Made by a program: the position numbers and the translations under genes | Assembly (NCBI RefSeq): GCF_012275515.1 | Contig: NZ_JAAZQL010000004.1 | Span: forward strand, 186,001-250,000 | Length of the DNA stretch: 64,000 nt | DNA from: Novosphingobium sp. SG707 | GTDB lineage: Bacteria; Pseudomonadota; Alphaproteobacteria; Sphingomonadales; Sphingomonadaceae | Direction: 5' to 3' | The notes under the pieces: generated by a model | Seen by the model: only the letters and a program-made list of their open reading frames with translations | Told to the model about the DNA's origin: nothing | Database searches by the model: none | Part shown: positions 8,499-15,801 of the stretch, piece after piece | Position numbering within the stretch: position 1 is the stretch's first letter | Layout of the letters: every line of letters starts with the position of its first letter

Positions 8499-9419
8499 TC
8501 AGCCAAACAGGATGGTGGACAGCTTGCGCCGCTGGGCCGAAACCCATGCGTCCTCAAGGCCGATGGCCTCGAAGATCTGGAGCAGCTTGGCGCGGGCGGC
8601 GCCTTCGTTCCATGTCCGGTCCGCCGCGATCAGGCGCAGCAGCGTGGCCGCCGCCGCATCGCGGTCGCCCGCCGCAAAGGCCGCGCTGGCATAATCAAAC
8701 CCGGCCTGATGGTCATCGGGCGCGGCCTCGGCCGCCGCCTTCAGCGCGACCAGTTCGCCATCCTCAGGCGCATCCTTGGCCAGTTCGAGCGCGGCCTTGG
8801 CCCGCTCCACCGCCGGATCGGCGGCCAGCGCCGGATCAAGCGCGATCAGCACCGCCTCGGCTTCCTCAACCTGACCGCCAAGCACCAGCGCGCGAATCAG
8901 TCCGGCGTGGGCCGCCGCGCTGTCGGGGGCGATTTCGGCAATCTGGCCAAAGATATTGGCCGCGCGCTCGCCATCGCCCGCATCCAGCGCCTCCTCGCCC
9001 ATCGCCAGCAGCGGTTCGAGGTCGGGCTTGGGATCACCGGCAGGCTGGATCGGCAATTGCTTGAGCAGCTGGTCCAGCATCGCCTTCAATTGCGATTCGC
9101 CGCGCGCATTGGTCAGGTCGGCAATCGGCTGCCCCTGAAAGATCGCATAGACGGTCGGGATCGAGCGGACCTGAAACTGGCTGGCGATAAAGCCTTCCTC
9201 GTCCACATTGACCTTGGCCAGCACGACGCCCTTGTCGGCATATTCGGCCGCGACCTTTTCCAGCACCGGGGTCAGCGCCTTGCACGGGCCGCACCATTCG
9301 GCCCAGAAATCGAGAATCACCAATTGGCTCATCGAAGGCTCGACCACCGCCTTGCGGAAGCGATCCACGGCTTTCTGTTCTTCGATGCTCAGGCCAAGAC
9401 TTGCCACGCGGTACTCCAT
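8499..9419 (-). CDS. Thioredoxin-TPR protein (CnoX/YbbN-like)
   Basis: A 306-residue protein with an N-terminal thioredoxin fold (ILDFWAEWCGPCKALTP, Cys43 and Cys46; cis-Pro in RSIPTVY) and a C-terminal half of Ala-rich helices read as tetratricopeptide repeats. This is the layout of CnoX (YbbN), a chaperedoxin that protects proteins from oxidation and hands them to GroEL or DnaK. The E. coli protein has SxxC rather than CxxC; here both cysteines are present, as in Caulobacter CnoX, so disulfide reductase activity is likely kept. First gene of a unit with the LON-domain protein. Start ATG at 9419; a thioredoxin-like internal start at Met30 is less likely. Confidence 0.87.
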   Translation of the reverse strand: MEYRVASLGLSIEEQKAVDRFRKAVVEPSMSQLVILDFWAEWCGPCKALTPVLEKVAAEYADKGVVLAKVNVDEEGFIASQFQVRSIPTVYAIFQGQPIADLTNARGESQLKAMLDQLLKQLPIQPAGDPKPDLEPLLAMGEEALDAGDGERAANIFGQIAEIAPDSAAAHAGLIRALVLGGQVEEAEAVLIALDPALAADPAVERAKAALELAKDAPEDGELVALKAAAEAAPDDHQAGFDYASAAFAAGDRDAAAATLLRLIAADRTWNEGAARAKLLQIFEAIGLEDAWVSAQRRKLSTILFG

Positions 9420-9576
9420 CAGTCTGTGCGCCCCATCGGGCGCCTTGGCCCCCTATGTGGACCTTTCGCGGCGTTTGTGAAGGGATAAAGCGCGTTTTGG
9501 CGCAAAGGCGCGGCGAGGCCGATGGGGCGCGGCGCGATCTTTTGCCCATGAAAATGAAAAGATGTGAAGATTGTGC

Positions 9577-9605
9577 TTGGCAAGGTGAAAGAGCCTCGTT
9601 AAAGG
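9577..9605 (+). promoter_or_regulatory. Possible promoter of the tRNA-Gly cluster
   Basis: TTGGCA (9577-9582), a 17-base spacer and TAAAGG (9600-9605), with the first tRNA starting 50 bases further on. It is the best sigma-70-like pair in the 236-base gap between the thioredoxin gene and the tRNAs, in which I see no gene. Confidence 0.38.
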
Positions 9606-9655
9606 GCCGCCTCACCCCGCAACGGAGCGCCCCGCTCCATTGCCGAAACGCCAGA

Positions 9656-9730
9656 GCGGGCGTAGCTCAGGGGTAGAGCACAACCTTGCCAAGGTTGGGG
9701 TCGAGGGTTCGAATCCCTTCGCCCGCTCCA
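9656..9730 (+). tRNA. tRNA-Gly(GCC), copy 1
   Basis: Seven-base acceptor stem GCGGGCG (9656-9662) pairs with CGCCCGC (9720-9726); the discriminator is T and CCA is encoded (9728-9730). The anticodon loop CTTGCCAAG holds GCC, and GGTTCGAATCC is the T arm. Confidence 0.97.
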
Positions 9731-9772
9731 AGTTTCACCCGGCCTCGCCCTTATGGGTTTGGCCAAGCCCGA

Positions 9773-9847
9773 GCGGGCGTAGCTCAGGGGTAGAGCACAA
9801 CCTTGCCAAGGTTGGGGTCGAGGGTTCGAATCCCTTCGCCCGCTCCA
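9773..9847 (+). tRNA. tRNA-Gly(GCC), copy 2
   Basis: Identical base for base to copy 1, with the same GCC anticodon, acceptor stem and encoded CCA. Preceded by the 42-base spacer that is repeated before copy 3. Confidence 0.97.
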
Positions 9848-9889
9848 AGTTTCACCCGGCCTCGCCCTTATGGGTTTGGCCAAGCCCGA

Positions 9890-9964
9890 GCGGGCGTAGC
9901 TCAGGGGTAGAGCACAACCTTGCCAAGGTTGGGGTCGAGGGTTCGAATCCCTTCGCCCGCTCCA
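9890..9964 (+). tRNA. tRNA-Gly(GCC), copy 3
   Basis: Third identical copy, with encoded CCA at 9962-9964. It is followed by ATTTTTCC and then by 170 bases without a recognisable gene before the stop of fghA. Confidence 0.97.
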
Positions 9965-10100
9965 ATTTTTCCAGACAGTTAGGATGATGCAGGCCTGTAC
10001 AGAGCCTGTCCGAGGCAAACCCTCCGGGATCATTCGTTGCGCTGCGCCGCAAGCGGCTTCGCTGAATGGTTCGTATCCCTTCGCCGCGCTCAACATCAAA

Positions 10101-10124
10101 GGCGGCGCACTTATGCACGCCGCC
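10101..10124 (-). terminator. Terminator downstream of fghA
   Basis: A seven-base GC stem (GGCGGCG at 10101-10107 with CGCCGCC at 10118-10124) around a ten-base loop, 10 bases past the fghA stop. On the minus strand it is followed by TTTGATGTT, a short T tract. Confidence 0.55.
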
Positions 10125-10133
10125 CCCCTCTCT

Positions 10134-10973
10134 TTACGCCTTCATCCGCTCGGCATGCCATGCCACATGCTCGGCCATGAAGGTTGAGATGAAGTAATAG
10201 GAATGGTCATAGCCCGGCTGCATCCGGATCGTCGCGGGCTGACCGACTTTCTCGCAAGCTTCCACCAGCAGTTGCGTTTTCAACTGTCCCTCAAGGAAAC
10301 CATCAGCCTCACCCTGATCGACCAGCAGATCGGGCAAACGCGCCCCATCCTCGATCAGCGCCACGGCGTCATATTCGCGCCACGCCCCGCGATCATCGCC
10401 CAGATAGCCCCCCAGCGCCTTTTCGCCCCAGGGGCAGTTGAGCGGCGACACGATCGGCGCAAAGGCCGAGACCGACCGGAACCGCCCCGCATTGCGCAGT
10501 GCGATGGTCAGCGCGCCATGCCCTCCCATTGAATGGCCGGTGATGCCCTGCCGCTCCATGTCCGCCGGGAAATGCTCGGCCAGCAAGGCGGGCAATTCGC
10601 CCTCGATATAGGAACGCATGCGGAAATGCGGCGACCACGGCTGCTGCGTCGCATCGACATAGAAACCGGCACCCTTGCCAAAGTCATAGGCATCGTCATC
10701 GGCCACATCATCGCCGCGCGGCGACGTATCGGGCGCAACAAAGATCACCCCCGCCTCGGCGCAGGCCCGGCGGAACTCGCCCTTCTCGGTCACATTGGCA
10801 TGGGTGCAGGTCAGGCCCGAGAGATACCACAGCACCGGCAGCCGCGCGCCCGGCGCATGATCGGGCACAAAGACCGAGAAGGTCATGCGCGTGCCGGTCT
10901 GTTGCGAATCATGGGCATAGACCCCCTGCGTGCCGCCAAAGCTGCGGTTGCTGCTGATCATTTCCAATGTCAT
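10134..10973 (-). CDS. fghA: S-formylglutathione hydrolase
   Basis: A 279-residue esterase-D-family alpha/beta hydrolase that splits S-formylglutathione into formate and glutathione, the second step of glutathione-dependent formaldehyde detoxification. The nucleophile elbow is GHSMGG with Ser148; LVDQGEADGF and GYDHSYYFI supply the Asp and His of the triad, and WYLSGLTCTHAN forms the oxyanion region. Length is typical. The ATG at 10973 is chosen over one 33 bases upstream because AAGGAG lies nine bases before it. The usual partner, class III alcohol dehydrogenase, is not in this window; the gene is monocistronic with its own terminator. Confidence 0.96.
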   Translation of the reverse strand: MTLEMISSNRSFGGTQGVYAHDSQQTGTRMTFSVFVPDHAPGARLPVLWYLSGLTCTHANVTEKGEFRRACAEAGVIFVAPDTSPRGDDVADDDAYDFGKGAGFYVDATQQPWSPHFRMRSYIEGELPALLAEHFPADMERQGITGHSMGGHGALTIALRNAGRFRSVSAFAPIVSPLNCPWGEKALGGYLGDDRGAWREYDAVALIEDGARLPDLLVDQGEADGFLEGQLKTQLLVEACEKVGQPATIRMQPGYDHSYYFISTFMAEHVAWHAERMKA

Positions 10974-11076
10974 GTCATGCCTCTCCTTGCCCTGTTCGCG
11001 CGCCATTGGCGACGAGCCGGAAAAATGCCCTAAAACTGTTGCCGCACAAGGAATCTTACTTTGTAAAATCGGGCAT

Positions 11077-11086
11077 ACTGTACAGT
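11077..11086. promoter_or_regulatory. Perfect 10-bp palindrome between fghA and the autotransporter
   Basis: ACTGTACAGT is self-complementary and sits 104 bases upstream of the fghA start and 169 bases upstream of the autotransporter start, inside the 281-base divergent gap. It could be an operator for either gene, but a 10-base palindrome may also be chance. Confidence 0.22.
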
Positions 11087-11254
11087 TCCGCGCTTCTTCA
11101 AGGGGTCAACAGGCTCGGTTCACCTTATTCCCCCTTGCCTTTGGCCGCTAATCCCTGCACGTCCCGCAACACCCTATTCATCCGGCGTTCACTCGGCGAG
11201 CGCCACTCGCCCCATTCGGGGTAGACATTCGAAAGACGAAGGACAGACACGGAC

Positions 11255-13633
11255 ATGGCCCGGTCGATTAACTTGCTCAGCCGCACCACCCGCGCGCGCC
11301 GTTTTGCGCCCATTGCCCTTGCGTCCACCGCGTTGATGACGCCGGGTGTGGCCTGGGCCGATTGCACGGCCAGCGGCTCCACCGTCACCTGTTCGGGCAC
11401 TTCGGCCGCCTATACGAACACGGCCTCGGGTGTGAATGTCTCTGTTACCTCTGGATCGAGCGTGACCGCGCCGCTGGTGATCGGCACTTCGGGCACGCTG
11501 ACCAACGCAGGCACGGTGACCAACACCGGCGCGATCTATGGCGTGCAGTATGGCGACAATGCCACGATCACCAACAATGGTACGATCACCTCGACCAGCA
11601 GCACGTCGGGCGCGGGCGCGATCACCGTGGGCGCCAATTCGACCGTGACCAACAACGGCACGCTGACCGCCTATTCGGGCACGCCTGCGGTTACTTTCGG
11701 CGTCAACGGCACGTTCATCAACAACACCGCCGCCACCGCCGCCGTGACGGGCAACATCGTCTATGGCACGAACACCGACGGCAACCGCGCCTATTTCTAT
11801 AATTACAACACCACCTACGGCTTTACCGGCGCGGTGACGGCCAGCGGCAGCATCACCGCCGTCAACACCGGCATCTTCACCGGTACGTTCAGCCAATCGC
11901 CGGTTTCGGCCACGGTCGGCACCAATACGGTGTCCTTCACCAATGGCTTTGGCGGCACGTTCACCGGCGTCTTTGCCTCGGGCGACAACACCACGCTGAG
12001 CAATGCGGGTACGATGTACCTGTATAACGGCAGCACGGTTGGCTATTATTACACCACCGGCGGCACCTCGACGCTGAACAACAACAACACCACGGTCAAC
12101 ACCGACGGGACGATCACCAACAGCCAGTTGTGGATCGGGACTGCCTCGGCGCCCGCCAAGGTCACTGTTTACGGCAATTATGTTCAGGGCGCCAACGGCA
12201 CGCTCAACATCCCGATCTATCCGGCGGGCAGCGCGACCACCGCGGCCGGCACCACCTACAGCCAGCTCTACACCACCGGCACCGCATCGCTGAGCGGCAC
12301 GCTGAACCTGAACGTCACGGCGGGCTTCTATTCCACCGGCACGGTGTTCAACGTGATCCATGCCAATGGCGGCATCACGGGCGACTTCTCCAGTTTCACC
12401 GTCAACAACGGCACCAACCTGTTGTTCACCACCTTTACCAAGGTGGGCGCGGTGACCAGCAGCACCGGCACCGATTATCAGTTCACCGCCACGCACAATT
12501 CCTATGACACGGTGATGGCCGCCAATGGCGCCAACGCCAACCAGATCGCCGTTTCCAAGGCGCTGGGCCATACCGACGGCACGGTTGCGGGCACCACCGG
12601 CCTGCTGGCCACCGCCACGGCCAGCACCGGCTCGGATGCGGCCACCCTGCTGGGCACGGTCGATATTCTGGGCGTCTCTGATGCCAAGCTGTTCCTCGAT
12701 GAAATCTCGCCCGAGGGCTATCTGGCCTATGCCACGGCGCTGCGCGATCAGGCCAACCTGTTCCATCGCACCATCGACATGCGCCTGAAGGATCAGAACA
12801 GCGACCATCCCGAAGACGGCTGGTGGCTGACGCCGATGGCGCAGGGCAGCTTCTCCTCGACGGCCTCGACCGTGGGCGGCTATCGCACCCGCGATCAAAT
12901 CACCGCGATCGCCGCCGGCTATGACTTCTCGGGCCCCAGCCATGTCTATGGTTTGGCCGTCAACCTGTCTTGGGACAAGCTGCATTACGCGTTGGCTAAT
13001 CTGACCGGTACGAACCGCGATTATGCGGTGGCCGCCTATGTGGGCAAGAACTTCGGCCCGCTGCATCTGACCGGTATCGCCAGCTATCACATGGGCAAGA
13101 TGAGCACGACCAAGCTCATCACCATCGGCGCCTACTCGCGCACGGCCACCGGCTCGGCGGGCGAGGATCTGTTCAAGGCCACCGGCAAGGTCGGGTTTGA
13201 GCTGAAGGCCAATGGCTGGACGGCCGAACCTTTTGTCGGGATCGACTTCAACAAGGGCAAGATCAAGGCCTTCACCGAAACCGGCGCGGGCGCGGCCAAT
13301 CTGAGCGTCAACGGCATCAGCGCGGATCGCACCGAATGGCTGGCGGGCCTTTCGCTGACCCGCTCGAAGGGCATGCTGCGCCCCTATCTGACCGCGACCT
13401 ATCGTTCGAAGATCACCGGTTCGGGCAACACCGTGACGGCGCTGATGAACGGTCAGGCCGATACGCAGTTCACCGTGACGGGTCTGGCCCAGGCCAACAG
13501 CCAGGTCGATACCAATGCCGGTGTCAACTTTGTGTTCGACGATGCGGGCGCGCTGTTCATCGGCTATCAGGGCACCTATCGCAGCAATTACATGGCGCAT
13601 GGCATCAATCTGGGCATTCGCCTCGAATTCTGA
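11255..13633 (+). CDS. Autotransporter (type Va) with Gly/Thr/Asn-rich passenger
   Basis: A 792-residue outer-membrane protein. The long basic N-terminus and hydrophobic stretch end in VAWA, a signal-peptidase site near residue 35. Residues about 36-500 are a passenger rich in Thr, Asn, Gly and Ser with loosely repeated phrases such as GTLTNAGTVTNTGAI and NNGTITS, typical of a beta-helix. Residues about 520-792 form the autotransporter barrel, ending GINLGIRLEF with the terminal Phe that BAM recognises. No protease or lipase motif is visible in the passenger, so an adhesin or aggregation role is likely but unproven. The gene stands alone between a divergent promoter region and a terminator. 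Confidence 0.92.
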   Translation: MARSINLLSRTTRARRFAPIALASTALMTPGVAWADCTASGSTVTCSGTSAAYTNTASGVNVSVTSGSSVTAPLVIGTSGTLTNAGTVTNTGAIYGVQYGDNATITNNGTITSTSSTSGAGAITVGANSTVTNNGTLTAYSGTPAVTFGVNGTFINNTAATAAVTGNIVYGTNTDGNRAYFYNYNTTYGFTGAVTASGSITAVNTGIFTGTFSQSPVSATVGTNTVSFTNGFGGTFTGVFASGDNTTLSNAGTMYLYNGSTVGYYYTTGGTSTLNNNNTTVNTDGTITNSQLWIGTASAPAKVTVYGNYVQGANGTLNIPIYPAGSATTAAGTTYSQLYTTGTASLSGTLNLNVTAGFYSTGTVFNVIHANGGITGDFSSFTVNNGTNLLFTTFTKVGAVTSSTGTDYQFTATHNSYDTVMAANGANANQIAVSKALGHTDGTVAGTTGLLATATASTGSDAATLLGTVDILGVSDAKLFLDEISPEGYLAYATALRDQANLFHRTIDMRLKDQNSDHPEDGWWLTPMAQGSFSSTASTVGGYRTRDQITAIAAGYDFSGPSHVYGLAVNLSWDKLHYALANLTGTNRDYAVAAYVGKNFGPLHLTGIASYHMGKMSTTKLITIGAYSRTATGSAGEDLFKATGKVGFELKANGWTAEPFVGIDFNKGKIKAFTETGAGAANLSVNGISADRTEWLAGLSLTRSKGMLRPYLTATYRSKITGSGNTVTALMNGQADTQFTVTGLAQANSQVDTNAGVNFVFDDAGALFIGYQGTYRSNYMAHGINLGIRLEF

Positions 13634-13657
13634 TCCTTCGCGATCCTTGCAATTCCT

Positions 13658-13688
13658 GAAAGGGCGGCGCTGCGGCGTCGCCCTTTTT
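13658..13688 (+). terminator. Terminator of the autotransporter gene
   Basis: A GC-rich hairpin, AAAGGGCG on the left and CGCCCTTT on the right, runs straight into a T run (CCCTTTTTCG). It starts about 25 bases after the stop codon. Confidence 0.75.
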
Positions 13689-13772
13689 CGTTTGGGCTTC
13701 TGTCACACAAGCATCACGCAATCGCCACAGCCATGTCACCTCCATCGCCTAAACAGGCGGGAAGGAGACGCC

Positions 13773-14597
13773 ATGACCGCCCAGACGCTTGAGAAGCCGT
13801 TGATGACCCGCCGCCTGACTGTCCGTCTTGCCCGCGATGGCGATGATCTCCATGCGGTCCAGCATTTGCGCTGGCGGGTGTTTTTCGAGGAAATGGGCGC
13901 GGCGGAAGACATGGATGTCGATCCGGCCAATGCGGCGCTGCGCTGCGACCGGGACGCCTATGACGCGCTGTGCGATCATCTGCTGGTGATCGACGAGGCG
14001 CTGCTGGATGCGGGCGCGGCGCCTGCCGATGCGGTGGTGGGCACCTATCGCCTGCTGCGCGAAAAGGTGGCGCGGGCGCATTCGGGCTTTTATTCCAGCG
14101 GGGAATATGACCTCTCCACCCTGATGGCGCGCGATAATGAGGGCAAGGAACTGCTCGAATTGGGCCGTTCCTGCGTGCTGCCGCAATATCGCACCAGCGC
14201 GACCATCTCGATGCTGTGGCGCGGGATTGCCGATTATATCAAGGCCAATCAGATCGGCCTGATGTTCGGCTGCGCCAGCTTTCCCGGCACCGACCCCGAT
14301 CTCTACGCCCCCGCGCTGTCCTATCTATACCATCACCATCTGGCCGCGCCGGACCAACGCCCGCGTGTGCTGCCCGGCAAGGGCGTGTCGATGGAGCGGC
14401 TGGAACGCGGCGCCTATGACGAACGCCGCGCGATGTTTCAGCTTCCCCCGCTGGTGAAGGGCTATATGCGGGTGGGCGCGCGGTTTGGCGACGGGGCCTT
14501 TATCGACCATGCGTTCAACACGGTCGATGTGTTTGTGGTCATGCCCGTCGATCTGATCGCGGACCGTTACGCCTCGCGTTTCAGCGCGGCGGCATAA
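13773..14597 (+). CDS. olsB: L-ornithine N(alpha)-acyltransferase OlsB-like
   Basis: A 274-residue acyltransferase of the PF13444 (GNAT-like, 'hemolysin') group. It has LRWRVFFEEMG near residue 30, then the acidic MDVDPAN stretch and LLELGRSCVLPQYRT, all characteristic of OlsB, which adds a 3-hydroxyacyl group to ornithine to make lyso-ornithine lipid, a phosphorus-free membrane lipid. The frame is open well upstream, but the ATG at 13773 has a strong GAAGGAG site seven bases before it and the product then has normal length. Its 3' end overlaps the 3' end of a convergent acyltransferase gene by 17 bases; that enzyme could perform the second acylation (OlsA step). Confidence 0.85.
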   Translation: MTAQTLEKPLMTRRLTVRLARDGDDLHAVQHLRWRVFFEEMGAAEDMDVDPANAALRCDRDAYDALCDHLLVIDEALLDAGAAPADAVVGTYRLLREKVARAHSGFYSSGEYDLSTLMARDNEGKELLELGRSCVLPQYRTSATISMLWRGIADYIKANQIGLMFGCASFPGTDPDLYAPALSYLYHHHLAAPDQRPRVLPGKGVSMERLERGAYDERRAMFQLPPLVKGYMRVGARFGDGAFIDHAFNTVDVFVVMPVDLIADRYASRFSAAA

Positions 14598-15369
14598 GCG
14601 CCTCGGCGCGGCTGCCTAAACGCGCCACCACGGCGGCCTCACAGGCGCGGGCCAGCCCCTTGCGGTCGCCCGCCTCGATGGGCGTTTCAAACCACACCTC
14701 GGCCCGGATACGCCCCATGCCCGCCAAAGTAAGCGCATGGGGCAGCAACTCATCATCGCCGATCCACGCGATCTGCCGCTGCTCCTCGGGGTTGAACGCG
14801 CGCCCATTGGCATGGACATAGCGTAGCGTGATCGGCTGCACCCGCGCGGTTCCCTCGCCCACGCCGGGCACCAGCGCAAAAAGGCTGGAGCGGAACGGCA
14901 GCACGCCATCGCCCAGCCCGGTCGTCCCTTCGGGAAACAGCACCAGTCCGCGCTCGGCCTCCAGATGGCTGGCCAGTTCGGCCGCCTGCGCCCCCACCTT
15001 GCCGCGCCGCTCGCGCTCAACAAAGACGCACCCATATTCCGCCGTCAGCCGCCCGATCAACGGCCAGCCCCGCATATCATCCTTGGCCACGAATGCCGCC
15101 CGTGTCACCAGCCCCAGCACAGGGATATCGGTCCAACTGATATGGTTGGCGACATAGAGCGTGCCCGCTGCAGGCATCGGCGTACCATGCACCTCGACGG
15201 TAATGCCAAAGCTGCGCAGCAGCAGGCGCCATGCCAGCACCGCCAGACAGCGCCGAGCCCGCCACCCGGCAGGCATCACCAGCCATGGCAAGGCCAGAAC
15301 CAGAAACAGCGCCACGCCCACCGCCATCCGTCCATATCGCGGCCAACGCGCCAACTTTTCCAAACTCAC
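14581..15369 (-). CDS. 1-acylglycerol-3-phosphate acyltransferase (PlsC/OlsA family)
   Basis: A 262-residue inner-membrane acyltransferase. An N-terminal membrane segment (about 14-35) is followed by the catalytic NHISWTD (HxxxxD) motif near residue 96 and the substrate-binding FPEGTT near residue 147. PlsC enzymes acylate lysophosphatidic acid; OlsA, the same family, acylates lyso-ornithine lipid. Because it is convergent with olsB and overlaps it, the OlsA role is plausible, but the sequence alone does not separate the two. The start is a GTG at 15369 with a GGGGGA site upstream. It lies 54 bases after speD on the same strand with no clear terminator between, so it may be the last gene of the polyamine/SPFH operon. 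Confidence 0.88.
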   Translation of the reverse strand: MSLEKLARWPRYGRMAVGVALFLVLALPWLVMPAGWRARRCLAVLAWRLLLRSFGITVEVHGTPMPAAGTLYVANHISWTDIPVLGLVTRAAFVAKDDMRGWPLIGRLTAEYGCVFVERERRGKVGAQAAELASHLEAERGLVLFPEGTTGLGDGVLPFRSSLFALVPGVGEGTARVQPITLRYVHANGRAFNPEEQRQIAWIGDDELLPHALTLAGMGRIRAEVWFETPIEAGDRKGLARACEAAVVARLGSRAEALMPPR

Positions 15370-15423
15370 CCGATCCCCCGATGCAAAACGCGTCCCAAGC
15401 CGCCCCGTATGACAGGGTGATGA

Positions 15424-15801
15424 CTAAGGCGCCAGTGTTGCCCCGGTTCTGGCGCCCAAACGGGGGATGGCCTGTCGATAGCGAATGGCGCCGCCCAGCC
15501 GCGCCGCGATCACGGCCAGCGCCGCTTCTGCATCGGCCTGCGGCCCACAGACGAAAATGTCGATCGCGGCCAATCCTTCCTCGGGCCACGAATGGATCGA
15601 GATATGCGATTCGGCCAGAAGAGCCACGCCCGTCACCCCCTGCTCCGGCCCAAAGGGGTGGAGGTGGACCGAGAGGACATGGACATGGGCAGCAGCGGCC
15701 GCCTCACGCAGCGCCGCCTCGATCAGGGCCACGTCGCACAGCCCATGGCAATCCGCCAGATCGGCAATCAGATGCAGGCCCGTGGCCGGAGCGAGCGTCA
15801 C
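15424..15801 (-). CDS. speD: S-adenosylmethionine decarboxylase proenzyme (class 1B)
   Basis: A 125-residue proenzyme that cleaves itself between Glu64 and Ser65 (AESHISIHSWPE) to form the pyruvoyl group, then decarboxylates SAM to the aminopropyl donor for polyamine synthesis. His66 and the proton-donating Cys85 (DIFVCGP) are present, so the enzyme should be active; length matches the short bacterial 1B type. The start is a GTG overlapping the stop of the FAD oxidoreductase by 4 bases (GTGA). It is the eighth gene of the operon running from 22361 and directly supplies the aminopropyltransferase encoded two genes upstream. Confidence 0.93.
   Translation of the reverse strand: MTLAPATGLHLIADLADCHGLCDVALIEAALREAAAAAHVHVLSVHLHPFGPEQGVTGVALLAESHISIHSWPEEGLAAIDIFVCGPQADAEAALAVIAARLGGAIRYRQAIPRLGARTGATLAP

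Larger units (their letters stand above)
9656..9964 (+). repeat. Three tandem 117-bp units, each a tRNA-Gly plus spacer
   Basis: The three tRNA genes begin at 9656, 9773 and 9890, exactly 117 bases apart. The two 42-base spacers (9731-9772 and 9848-9889) are identical to each other, as are the tRNAs. This is a recent local duplication, not a CRISPR array. Confidence 0.95.

Noticed and set aside
7746..9488. A 580-codon plus-strand open frame
   Set aside because: Antisense to the LON-domain and thioredoxin-TPR genes, with no family motif; the composition is that of a GC-rich shadow frame.
9656..9964. Regular repeats that could be read as a CRISPR array
   Set aside because: The repeat unit is a complete tRNA with an identical spacer; spacers differ in a CRISPR array, and no cas gene is present.
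9599..10118. Minus-strand open frames across the tRNA array encoding phrases like FEPSTPTLARLCSTPELR
   Set aside because: They are translations of the antisense strand of the three tRNA-Gly genes, a well-known artefact in bacterial annotation. The repetition follows the tRNA repeat, not a protein repeat.
11189..13600. An 803-codon minus-strand open frame under the autotransporter
   Set aside because: Composition (Arg/Gly/Ala/Ile repeats) mirrors the complementary strand of the Thr/Asn-rich passenger; no start site or motif. The plus-strand frame has a clear signal peptide and barrel.
13515..13772. N-terminal extension of OlsB upstream of 13773
   Set aside because: The open frame runs back into the autotransporter gene in another frame. 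The strong ribosome-binding site and family start at 13773 mark the true beginning.
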